A DNA stretch of 20,765 nucleotides from Modestobacter sp. (GTDB lineage: Bacteria; Actinomycetota; Actinomycetes; Mycobacteriales; Geodermatophilaceae): NCBI GenBank assembly GCA_025965775.1, contig JAOPWG010000096.1:1-20765 (forward strand), in the 5' to 3' direction. This document shows positions 5,555 through 12,476 of this stretch, one piece after another. The notes below the pieces were generated by a model. It saw only the letters and a program-made list of their open reading frames with translations, searched no databases and was not told the DNA's origin. Within the stretch, counting starts at the first letter, position 1. Each line of letters begins with the position of its first letter. Both the position numbers and the translations under genes were made by a program.

Positions 5555-8500
5555 TAGGACGCGCCGTCTCGCGCGTCGCACTCGTCGGGCCCGCCGTCCG
5601 CGGCTGGCGTCGGCCGGGCGTGCTCGGCGCCGAGGCGACGGCGGCTCCGCTGCCGTCGGCGGTCAACTCCCTGGCCCTCATCGTGGCCAAGGTCGGGGCC
5701 ATGGGGCTGGGTGGGCTGTTCTGGCTCCTCGCGGCCCGCATCGCCTCGCCGACCGAGGTCGGCCTCGCCGCGGGCGCCGTCTCGGCCATGATGCTGTGCA
5801 CGCAGGTGGCGATCCTCGGGTTCGGCTCGGCGGTCATCCTGCACATGCGGAGCAACCAGGAGCGGCTGTCGGCCCTGCTGAACTCGGCGCTCGTTCTCGT
5901 CGTGGGCGCGAGCGCGGCCCTGTCGGTGGGCTTCATCGCCATCGCCGGCGCCGTCCTGGGTCAGCTCGACGTGGTCGCGCACTCGGTCGTGTTCGCGGTC
6001 CTCTTCGTGGTGGCCGGGGTCTGCGGGACCGTCGGCATCCTGCTCGACCAGACCAACACCGCCCTGCGACGTGGCGACCAGGCGCTCGTCCGCAACGTCG
6101 CGTTCGGTGCCGTGACACTGGTCGGCCTCGTCGTCATGGCGCTGTTGTCCACCACAGTGTCGGCGACGGGCCTGTTCGTCCCGTGGGCCGTCGGCGGCGC
6201 GCTCGCCACCGTCATCGGGCTGCGGCAGCTGCGCCGGTCGGTCCAGGGATACCGGCCGCGCGCGTCCATCGACCTCCCGCTCGGCCGCCGCCTGGTCCGC
6301 TCGGCGCTGCCCAACTACGTGCTGACGCTGGCCGACCGGGCACCGGCGCTCGTCCTCCCGATCATCATCACCGAACTGCTGTCACCGGGCGCCAACGCGA
6401 CCTGGTACGGGGTGTGGATGATGGCCTTCGTCGTCTACACGATCCCGGTCCAGATCGGCCTCACGGTCTTCTCCGAGATCGCCCGCGACCCCGCGTCCGA
6501 GGCGCGGGCGGTACGGCGCGGCGTCCGGACCTCCCTCGCCTTCGCCCTGCCCCTCGCCGGCGTCGTCGCCCTGGGGGCCCAGCCGCTGCTCGGTCTGCTC
6601 GGCGAGCACTACGCTGCCGGCGGCGTCACGCCGTTGCGCATCCTGGTGCTCGGCCTGGTCCCGATCACGTTCGTGCAGGCCTACTTCGCCTCCGCGCGAG
6701 CACGGGGACGGCTGAGGGAGGCCACCGCCGTGGCCGTGTCCAGCGCGCTGGTCTCGGTGGCCGCGGTCGCAGCGGTCGCCGCCGCGACCGGCGGCCTGAC
6801 CGCCATCGCGCTGGCCTGGTTCGCCGCGCAGGTCCCCACCGCGCTGTGGTCAGCCTGGCGGCTGCGCGCCACCGCCACCGGAAGGGCCATCACCGCCACG
6901 AAGGGAGGAACCATGAGCACCGCAGGCGCCACGGTGACCGGAGACACCCCGGCACCCGGAGCAGTGGACCCGGCGGGAGAGGCGGTGCACCCGCCCGGCC
7001 GGCCGGGCGGCCCCGGGCTCGCCGACCGGGCAGGTGTGCTGGTGCCCTGGCTGCTGCCCCTGGCCGCCCTCGTCATCGCCTGGGTGGCCCTCCGAGGGGC
7101 GGACGCCTCGGGGATCACCGACCTCGGTCTGGTCTCCGTGCTGCCGATCGGCTACTACCTGGCGCTCGCCGTCCTGGCTGCCGGTTTCGTGCTCGCCCTA
7201 CGCGGCCGCGAGCGGACACCGCTCCTGGTGCTGCAGATGGTGGCCGCCATCGTCCTGCTGTACTGCGTGGTCCTGCCGTTCGAGCAGGAACCGAGCTTCA
7301 ACGTCGTCTACCGGCACGCGGGGATCATCGACCATCTGCTCACCGGTGGTCCTCTCGACGCCAGCATCGACGCCTACTTCAACTGGCCCGGCTTCTTCAT
7401 CCTCGGTGAGTTCGTCGTCGACCTCACCGGCCTGCACGGCGCCCTGCCCATGGCCTCGTACGCGCCGCTGGTGTTCAACCTCCTCGCGCTGCCTGCCCTG
7501 GTGGTCATCGCGAAGGCGGCCACGTCCGACTGGCGCACCGCCTGGATCGGCGTGTGGGTCTTCTACCTGACCAACTGGGTGGGGCAGGACTACTTCTCTC
7601 CGCAGGCCTATGCCTACGTGCTCTACCTGACCCTCGCGGTGGCGATGCTCACCACCCTGTCCGCCCGCGTCGACGCCCCGCAGCGCTGGTGGCGTCGATC
7701 GGTCGCGGCGCGTGTCCGGTCCGTCGGCCGGGCCGTGGGCGCCGCCGCCGAGCCGCAGGAGGTGCCAGGGCCGGCGGTGACCGGACGCGAGCGCGGCGGT
7801 GTCGTCCTGGCGTGCACGCTGCTGTTCGCCGCGATGGTCGCCGGTCACCAGCTCACCCCCTTCGCCTCCCTGTTGCTGGTCCTGACCCTGGTCGTGGCGC
7901 GGCGGACGTCGGCGCGGCTGCTGCCCCTGATCGGGTCCCTGCTGCTGGTGACATGGCTGGGCTTCATGGCCGCGGACTACCTCCGGGGCAGCGGCAGGGC
8001 GCTGTTGAGCGACGCGGTGAGCCTCGGGACCACCGTGTCGGCCAACGTGGGCGAGCGCGTCAACGGCAGCAGCGAGCACCTCGCCATCGTCTTCGTCCGG
8101 CTGGGCGTGACCGGTGTGCTGTGGCTGCTGGCCGCCGTCGGCATCGTGCGGATGCTCCGGCACGGACGCCCGGCGCCCAGCCATGCGCTCCTGGCGTTCG
8201 TCCCGCTCGTCCTCGTGCCGCTGCAGCCCTACGGCGGCGAGGTCCTGCTCCGGGCGTATCTGTTCGCCCTGCCCTTCATCGCGGTGCTCGTCGCCTGGGC
8301 GCTCTTCCCCGCGCTCGGTGCCGCATGGACGTGGCGGCGGAGCGCCGGGCTGCTGGTCGTCAGCTGTCTGCTCATGGGCGCGTTCATGTTCACCCGGTAC
8401 GGCAACGAGCGGATCGCCCTGTTCACCTCGGCGGAGCGCGCGGCGACCACCTACGTCTACGCGCACGCCTCTCGCGGCGACGTGGTGGCGGCCGCCTCCT

Positions 8501-8817
8501 CGAACGTCGCCTGGCAGGACGTCGGCTACACCGACTACGACTACCAGCAACTCTCCCGGCTGGCCGACCCCGCGCCGGCCGGCGAGACGCCGGTCCAGCT
8601 CGCGGACCGGATCGCCGGCAACCTGCAGAACCGGAGCCGCGGCGCGGCGGCCTACCTGCTGATCACCCGCTCGCAGCTGGACTACGAGGAGATGACGGGC
8701 TCGCTGCCGTGGGGATCGGTCCGGGCCCTGGAGCAGGGCGCTCAGCAGTCCTCCCGGTTCCATCTCCTCTACGACAACCCCGACGCGATGGTCTTCGAAG
8801 TGAGGAAGGCGCCATGA
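5551..8817 (+). CDS. in-frame fusion: Wzx-like polysaccharide flippase plus GT-C/polymerase-like membrane protein
   Basis: A single uninterrupted frame of 1088 residues covers what look like two genes. Residues 1-454 form a flippase of the MOP/Wzx type: a basic N-terminus, then about 12 hydrophobic helices, with typical features such as RRLVRSALPNYVLTLADR entering the second half. It would move a lipid-linked glycan across the membrane. From Met455 (nt 6913) a second protein begins, with its own low-complexity N-terminal tail, many membrane helices and a soluble C-terminus. The GTG at 5551 overlaps the glycosyltransferase stop in a GTGA. No stop separates the halves, yet AAGGGAGG stands just before the internal ATG, and a TGA lies in the adjacent frame at 6914-6916, exactly where an ATGA overlap would end a separate flippase gene. 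Either this is a true fusion with internal initiation, or a small indel removed the stop. Confidence 0.75.
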   Translation: MIGRAVSRVALVGPAVRGWRRPGVLGAEATAAPLPSAVNSLALIVAKVGAMGLGGLFWLLAARIASPTEVGLAAGAVSAMMLCTQVAILGFGSAVILHMRSNQERLSALLNSALVLVVGASAALSVGFIAIAGAVLGQLDVVAHSVVFAVLFVVAGVCGTVGILLDQTNTALRRGDQALVRNVAFGAVTLVGLVVMALLSTTVSATGLFVPWAVGGALATVIGLRQLRRSVQGYRPRASIDLPLGRRLVRSALPNYVLTLADRAPALVLPIIITELLSPGANATWYGVWMMAFVVYTIPVQIGLTVFSEIARDPASEARAVRRGVRTSLAFALPLAGVVALGAQPLLGLLGEHYAAGGVTPLRILVLGLVPITFVQAYFASARARGRLREATAVAVSSALVSVAAVAAVAAATGGLTAIALAWFAAQVPTALWSAWRLRATATGRAITATKGGTMSTAGATVTGDTPAPGAVDPAGEAVHPPGRPGGPGLADRAGVLVPWLLPLAALVIAWVALRGADASGITDLGLVSVLPIGYYLALAVLAAGFVLALRGRERTPLLVLQMVAAIVLLYCVVLPFEQEPSFNVVYRHAGIIDHLLTGGPLDASIDAYFNWPGFFILGEFVVDLTGLHGALPMASYAPLVFNLLALPALVVIAKAATSDWRTAWIGVWVFYLTNWVGQDYFSPQAYAYVLYLTLAVAMLTTLSARVDAPQRWWRRSVAARVRSVGRAVGAAAEPQEVPGPAVTGRERGGVVLACTLLFAAMVAGHQLTPFASLLLVLTLVVARRTSARLLPLIGSLLLVTWLGFMAADYLRGSGRALLSDAVSLGTTVSANVGERVNGSSEHLAIVFVRLGVTGVLWLLAAVGIVRMLRHGRPAPSHALLAFVPLVLVPLQPYGGEVLLRAYLFALPFIAVLVAWALFPALGAAWTWRRSAGLLVVSCLLMGAFMFTRYGNERIALFTSAERAATTYVYAHASRGDVVAAASSNVAWQDVGYTDYDYQQLSRLADPAPAGETPVQLADRIAGNLQNRSRGAAAYLLITRSQLDYEEMTGSLPWGSVRALEQGAQQSSRFHLLYDNPDAMVFEVRKAP
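6901..6908 (+). promoter_or_regulatory. internal ribosome binding site within the fused frame
   Basis: AAGGGAGG, a near-perfect Shine-Dalgarno sequence, ends four bases before the in-frame ATG at 6913. It shows that translation very probably also starts inside the long frame, giving a free downstream protein. Confidence 0.7.
6913..8817 (+). CDS. GT-C/polymerase-like polytopic membrane protein (internal start of the fused frame)
   Basis: Read from the internal ATG this is a 634-residue protein: a 35-residue Pro/Gly/Ala-rich cytoplasmic tail, roughly 11-12 membrane helices, then a soluble domain of about 150 residues that probably faces outward. After the third helix a long loop carries acidic and aromatic residues (FEQEPSFNVVYRHAGIIDHL, then DAYFNWPGFF), and NWVGQDYFSPQAYAY follows between later helices. 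An acidic first loop plus many helices plus an outward C-terminal domain is the plan of lipid-phosphate-sugar-dependent GT-C transferases and of Wzy-like polymerases. I cannot name the family. Beside a flippase and a GT2 enzyme, the likely role is polymerising or decorating the exported glycan. The stop overlaps the next ATG (8814) in an ATGA. Confidence 0.65.
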   Translation: MSTAGATVTGDTPAPGAVDPAGEAVHPPGRPGGPGLADRAGVLVPWLLPLAALVIAWVALRGADASGITDLGLVSVLPIGYYLALAVLAAGFVLALRGRERTPLLVLQMVAAIVLLYCVVLPFEQEPSFNVVYRHAGIIDHLLTGGPLDASIDAYFNWPGFFILGEFVVDLTGLHGALPMASYAPLVFNLLALPALVVIAKAATSDWRTAWIGVWVFYLTNWVGQDYFSPQAYAYVLYLTLAVAMLTTLSARVDAPQRWWRRSVAARVRSVGRAVGAAAEPQEVPGPAVTGRERGGVVLACTLLFAAMVAGHQLTPFASLLLVLTLVVARRTSARLLPLIGSLLLVTWLGFMAADYLRGSGRALLSDAVSLGTTVSANVGERVNGSSEHLAIVFVRLGVTGVLWLLAAVGIVRMLRHGRPAPSHALLAFVPLVLVPLQPYGGEVLLRAYLFALPFIAVLVAWALFPALGAAWTWRRSAGLLVVSCLLMGAFMFTRYGNERIALFTSAERAATTYVYAHASRGDVVAAASSNVAWQDVGYTDYDYQQLSRLADPAPAGETPVQLADRIAGNLQNRSRGAAAYLLITRSQLDYEEMTGSLPWGSVRALEQGAQQSSRFHLLYDNPDAMVFEVRKAP

Positions 8818-9197
8818 ACCGGCACGAGACCACGGCCCGGCTGGATCCCTGGCTGCGCCCCGCGCTCGTCGTCCTGCTGGCTCTGCTCGCCATCGCCTCG
8901 ACCACCGGCGTAGCGGTCCCCGGTGCCCGGGTGGTGGCACTCCTGCTGTTCCTGGTGTTCGGTCCCGGGGTGGCGCTGGTGGGCCTCCTCGGCATCGCGG
9001 ACCCCTGGCGGGAGCTGGCCCTGACCATCGGCGTGAGCCTCGCGGCCGACCTCGTGGTCGTCGGCGCGCTGGCCTACGGGGGCGCGTCCAGCTCCGGTGA
9101 CGCCCTGGCCGTGCTCATCGGCATCGCGCTCCTGGGCTCGGCGGCCCAGCTGACCCTGACCGGGTTACGGCGACGCCGGGGGAGGGCGGCGCAGTGA
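8814..9197 (+). CDS. small multi-pass membrane protein of unknown function
   Basis: A 127-residue protein with about four hydrophobic segments and a basic C-terminus (LRRRRGRAAQ). The segment FGPGVALVGLLGIADPWREL followed by a hydrophobic helix resembles the PGxALxxxLG...DPxxRLAL pattern at the start of DUF1616-type and some glycosyltransferase-associated membrane proteins; this is a resemblance from memory, not a search result. It is locked into the unit by ATGA at its start (8814) and GTGA at its end (9194), so it is probably made in step with the GT-C-like protein and may be an accessory subunit of it. Confidence 0.7.
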   Translation: MNRHETTARLDPWLRPALVVLLALLAIASTTGVAVPGARVVALLLFLVFGPGVALVGLLGIADPWRELALTIGVSLAADLVVVGALAYGGASSSGDALAVLIGIALLGSAAQLTLTGLRRRRGRAAQ

Positions 9198-9442
9198 GCG
9201 CGTTCCTGTCCGACCTGGCCCGCGGCGTGGCCCGGACGGCGCACGCCCCGTGGCTGCCCGGCTCGATGACGCTCGTCGTCCTCGGGCTGGCGCTGGTCCT
9301 GGCCGTGCACCGCGAGGTCGTGCGGGGTGCGCTGACCCCCGAGCGCGAGCAGCGGCTGAAGACGACGGCCGTGATCGTGGTGCCGCTGGTGGGGTGCGCG
9401 CTGCTGGCCGCCGGCGCCCGGTTGATCGACCTGGTCACATGA
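9194..9442 (+). CDS. small two-helix membrane protein of unknown function
   Basis: An 82-residue protein with two clear hydrophobic helices (about residues 24-41 and 58-75) separated by a charged loop (HREVVRGALTPEREQRLK). The GTG start overlaps the previous stop, and the stop overlaps a further ATG at 9439. I do not recognise a family. Its size and setting suggest a subunit or scaffold for the neighbouring membrane enzymes. Confidence 0.65.
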   Translation: MSAFLSDLARGVARTAHAPWLPGSMTLVVLGLALVLAVHREVVRGALTPEREQRLKTTAVIVVPLVGCALLAAGARLIDLVT

Positions 9443-9546
9443 GGTCGTTCCGCGCCCACCGGCAGCGCATGGCCCTGCCGGTGCTGACCGTGCCGCCGTC
9501 CGCCGTGCCGGTCGCCGGCACCCGTTCCCCGGGAGGGGCCGCATGA
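9439..9546 (+). CDS. 35-codon ORF linking two genes by ATGA overlaps
   Basis: ATG 9439 overlaps the preceding stop and the TGA at 9544-9546 overlaps the next ATG at 9543, so the ORF exactly fills the 96-bp gap between two membrane-protein genes. The 35-residue product starts basic (MRSFRAHRQRM) and becomes Pro/Val/Ala-rich, ending in SPGGAA. All but three sense codons end in G or C, matching real genes here. There is no ribosome site of its own, so translation would depend on re-initiation. It may be a small protein, or a device keeping ribosomes moving to the CPBP-type gene. I see no homology I can name. Confidence 0.4.
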   Translation: MRSFRAHRQRMALPVLTVPPSAVPVAGTRSPGGAA

Positions 9547-10316
9547 GGGACGCCCTCGCCGACACCGTCCGCGCTCCCGCGGGCGGGAACCCGGCCGACG
9601 ACCGCGGCAGGCACGGTGTGCTGCTGGCCGCCGTCGTCGCGATCGTCGGCGCCGAGGCGGTCGTCGCCTTCGTCGACCCGGTCGCCGGCGCGGTGGTCCA
9701 CGCCGCGCTGTTGCTGGCGCTGCTGCTGCGCTGGGTGACCGCCGGCGATCTCGCCCTCCTGGTCCTCGCCCTCGTGCCGCTCGGCCGCGTGACGTCCCTG
9801 GCCCTGACGCCGGACGTCGCCGGCCCGGGCGCCTACCTGCTGACCGGCCTGCCGCTGCTGGTCGCCGTGGTGTGGACCGCCCGGGGCCTGGGCGCGCACC
9901 GGGAGCTCAGGTGGGGGCGTCCGGCCTGGATCGCGATCGCGGTCGCGCTGTGCGGGATCCCGCTGGGCCTGCTCGTGGACGCGGTCCTCGACCTGCCCGG
10001 CGCGACCGGGGGGACGGCCGCGGGCACCGCCGTCGTGGTCTTCGTGTTCGCCGGCGCCCTGGAGGAACTGCTCTTCCGCGGGCTGGTCCAGCGCGCGCTC
10101 ACCGGACCGTTCGGGGTGTGGGGCGTCGTCCTCGCCGATCTGCTGTTCTCGGCCGCCTACCTGCCGACCCGTGATGTCGGGCTCGTCGCGGTGATGGCCG
10201 TCGCCGGCCTGGGCGCCGGGTTCTACGTGCGGCGGACCGGCGGGGTGGCCGCCGTCGCGATCGCGCACGGGCTGCTGGCCGCCGGGGCGCTGGCCGTGTG
10301 GCCGGCCCTGGGATGA
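9543..10316 (+). CDS. CPBP/Abi-type intramembrane protease-like protein with altered active-site motifs
   Basis: A 257-residue protein with about seven or eight membrane helices. CPBP proteases have three motifs: EExxxR, FxxxH and HxxxN/D. Here the first is intact (EELLFR, Glu174, Glu175, Arg179). The second reads FSAAY (202-206), with Tyr in place of the expected His, and the third reads HGLLA (242-246), with Ala in place of Asn/Asp. The fold is therefore CPBP-like, but proteolysis may be lost or changed. GGGAGGGG sits just upstream of ATG 9543, which also overlaps the 35-codon ORF. The stop overlaps the phosphoesterase start at 10313. In a polysaccharide-type unit it may act as an envelope maturation factor or a non-catalytic scaffold. 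Confidence 0.8.
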   Translation: MRDALADTVRAPAGGNPADDRGRHGVLLAAVVAIVGAEAVVAFVDPVAGAVVHAALLLALLLRWVTAGDLALLVLALVPLGRVTSLALTPDVAGPGAYLLTGLPLLVAVVWTARGLGAHRELRWGRPAWIAIAVALCGIPLGLLVDAVLDLPGATGGTAAGTAVVVFVFAGALEELLFRGLVQRALTGPFGVWGVVLADLLFSAAYLPTRDVGLVAVMAVAGLGAGFYVRRTGGVAAVAIAHGLLAAGALAVWPALG

Positions 10317-11431
10317 CCGAGCCGGCGCGCTCCCCCGGGGAGACCATCGCCGTCGTCGCGGACCTGCACCTGGCCGGCGGTGGCGACGACCCCTTCACCG
10401 AGGACGGCCGGTTCGCCGCGACCGTCGACGGGCTGCTCTCCGCGGCCAGCGGACGCCGGTTGCGGCTGGTGCTCCTCGGCGACACGGTCGACTTCCCGGC
10501 GGTCGGCCTCGAGGGACGGCGGGTGACACCCGCGACGCACCCCGGGGACGCGGTCGACAAGCTCCACCGGGTGCTCGCCGCCCATCCGGCGGTGCTCGAC
10601 GCGCTGCGTCGTGTCGTCCGCGCCGGTCACCGCATCGACGCCGTGGCCGGCAACCACGACATGGAGCTCATGCTGCCGGACGTCCAGAGTTGTCTGCGGG
10701 ATGCCGTCGGCGGGGGACCGGACGACGTGGCGGTGCACCCCTGGATGCTCTACGTCCCCGGCGTCGTCTACGCCGAGCACGGCCAGCAGCACCACGACGT
10801 CAACCGCTTCCCGGAGCTCGGTGCCGGCTGCCCACCCGTGGACCGGCGCCTCCGCGTCCCGGCGGGCTCCTACGTCGACGCGCTGGCGCATCTGCGGCGA
10901 CGGCAACCGGACGCGTCGGCCCCCGCGCTGTTGGCGCAGGCGGCCCGCATGGGCCTCGGCTTGGCCGGCGGGCTCGTCCGGCTCAGCCGAGGCGAGCGTC
11001 ACCGGGAGCACCGCGAGCGCCGGCTGGCGACCGCCCTCCCGGCTGCCCTGCCCCCCGCGGCGGTGCTGGGCATCGACCGGGTGGCGGCGGCGACACCCTC
11101 GTCGATCGCCCGCCGGGCAGCAGCGATGGCCACCGCTCGGCTCCGGGTTCCGGGAGCGGGGACGCCCGTCCCGTACATGCAGGCGGCTGCGCAGGCGGTG
11201 CACCACGTGCTCGACGCCGAGGGCTGCGCGGTGCCGTTCTACGTATTCGGGCACACCCACGTGGCCGTGGACGTGCCGCTCGTCGAGACGCCCACCGCCC
11301 GGTACCTGAACCCCGGCACCTGGTCGTCCATGACGCGTCGGGTGCCCGGCGGTGCCCGGCGGTTCGGCGTCGTCGTCATCGAGCGTGAACCGGGGGAGCC
11401 TCCGCGGGCGGAGCTGCGCGGCCCGACGTGA
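10313..11431 (+). CDS. calcineurin-like metallophosphoesterase
   Basis: A 372-residue soluble protein carrying the five metal-binding motifs of the family in order: DLH (Asp17, His19), GDTVDF (Asp57), GNHD (113-116), a mid-chain His in EHGQQHHD (His156) and GHTH (313-316), followed by NPGTW. These coordinate two metal ions for hydrolysis of phosphomono- or diesters. A region between about 165 and 290 is an insertion relative to a minimal catalytic domain, rich in Ala and Arg, possibly a lid or partner-binding part. The substrate is unknown: a lipid-linked phosphate, a nucleotide sugar or a phosphoprotein are all possible. ATG 10313 overlaps the CPBP-type stop. The 3' end overlaps the convergent HprK-like gene by 56 bp, leaving no room for a terminator between them. 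Confidence 0.88.
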   Translation: MTEPARSPGETIAVVADLHLAGGGDDPFTEDGRFAATVDGLLSAASGRRLRLVLLGDTVDFPAVGLEGRRVTPATHPGDAVDKLHRVLAAHPAVLDALRRVVRAGHRIDAVAGNHDMELMLPDVQSCLRDAVGGGPDDVAVHPWMLYVPGVVYAEHGQQHHDVNRFPELGAGCPPVDRRLRVPAGSYVDALAHLRRRQPDASAPALLAQAARMGLGLAGGLVRLSRGERHREHRERRLATALPAALPPAAVLGIDRVAAATPSSIARRAAAMATARLRVPGAGTPVPYMQAAAQAVHHVLDAEGCAVPFYVFGHTHVAVDVPLVETPTARYLNPGTWSSMTRRVPGGARRFGVVVIEREPGEPPRAELRGPT

Positions 11432-12476
11432 GGCCGAGGTGGGTGTCGAGCGCGTCCACCGATCGGCGTGCGCCCCAGGCGCGCGGGACGACGACCTCGG
11501 TCGCGGGCACGCCGGCCAGTGCCGCGGTGAGCGTCCGCTGCTCCGCGGCCAGGGCGGCATCGAGCGCCGCCGCCCACGCCCCGCCGACGTCGCGCGAGAG
11601 CCGGTCCCGCTGGTCGGCGAGGACCAGCCCGGCCTGCTCGACCACCCAGGCGGGATCGCGGGGGGTCGCGGTCAGGTCCTCCTGTGCCGCGCGGTCGACG
11701 ACCACGAGGCGCCGCAGGGGGAGCGCCCCGTGTTCCACGGTGCCGCCGATCTCGGACGCGGGCACCGCCAGGGACGGCGCGATGTACCCGTGCGTCAGCC
11801 GGCGCACCCTGCCGCGGCGCACCAGCGCGGCGCGTGTCCCCGGCCGGAGCAGTGCCCACGCCTCCGGCGCGGTCTCCTGGATGTCGGGGTAGAAGCGCAG
11901 GCGGCGGGGATACCGCCAGACGCACCCGGCGGAGTCGAGGACCACCTGGTCGTCGCTCAGCACGGTCCGGCCGGCGGCGAGTGCCCGGGCGGTCAGCGTC
12001 GTCTTCCCGGCGCCGGACCGCCCGAGGAGCACGGTGGCGCCGTCCTCGGCGGCGAAGCCAGCGCTCGGCAGCGCCACTCTGCCCGCGCGGGCCAGCGCCA
12101 CGGCGACCAGCGCCTCCACGAAGTAGCCCTGGACCAGGGACAGCGTGACGGAGGGGGGCCCACCGGCGAGGACGATGGACGCGCGCAGCGGGACGTCGTC
12201 GGGCGACCCCAGCGCGACCCGCCAGCGGGCGGTCTTGTGCCCGCCGACCAGCAGCGTCCCGCCGGGGAGCGGTTCGAGCCGGGTGCCGAACCGGATGGCG
12301 ACCTCGACGTCCGGGGCGCCGTCCGGCGTCGGGTCGTCGCGTCCGGTGTGGGTGGGACCGGCCGGGGGCGCTGCCTGGCCGTATTCGGCGGCGAAGTGCC
12401 GGAGCACGCGGGCGGAGCCCCGCACGCGGAGCCGGACCGACCCGGCGAACACGTGGTCCGATGCGTGGTCGTTCAC
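11376..12476 (-). CDS. HPr-kinase-C-terminal-like P-loop protein (second of a pair)
   Basis: A 366-residue protein. Residues 1-130 are a variable N-terminal part. A strand followed by GRSGAGKTT (152-160) gives the P-loop, and VLSDDQVVLD (172-181) matches the double-Asp element that follows the P-loop in HPr kinase/phosphorylase. A later block with YPRRLRFYPD and an Arg-rich stretch is also seen in standalone HprK-like proteins. Real HprK phosphorylates a serine of HPr in sugar regulation, but no HPr or PTS gene is nearby; other HprK-like enzymes modify peptides or small molecules. The GTG start overlaps the stop of the first HprK-like gene in a GTGA, so the two are coupled. The last 56 bp lie over the end of the phosphoesterase gene on the other strand. 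Fold confident, substrate unknown. Confidence 0.75.
   Translation of the reverse strand: MNDHASDHVFAGSVRLRVRGSARVLRHFAAEYGQAAPPAGPTHTGRDDPTPDGAPDVEVAIRFGTRLEPLPGGTLLVGGHKTARWRVALGSPDDVPLRASIVLAGGPPSVTLSLVQGYFVEALVAVALARAGRVALPSAGFAAEDGATVLLGRSGAGKTTLTARALAAGRTVLSDDQVVLDSAGCVWRYPRRLRFYPDIQETAPEAWALLRPGTRAALVRRGRVRRLTHGYIAPSLAVPASEIGGTVEHGALPLRRLVVVDRAAQEDLTATPRDPAWVVEQAGLVLADQRDRLSRDVGGAWAAALDAALAAEQRTLTAALAGVPATEVVVPRAWGARRSVDALDTHLGLTSGRAAPPAEAPPVHAR

Noticed and set aside
7198..8940. Minus-strand frame of 580 codons
   Set aside because: Shadow of the GT-C-like gene; the protein is low-complexity Arg/Gly/Asp/Gln with no recognisable motif.
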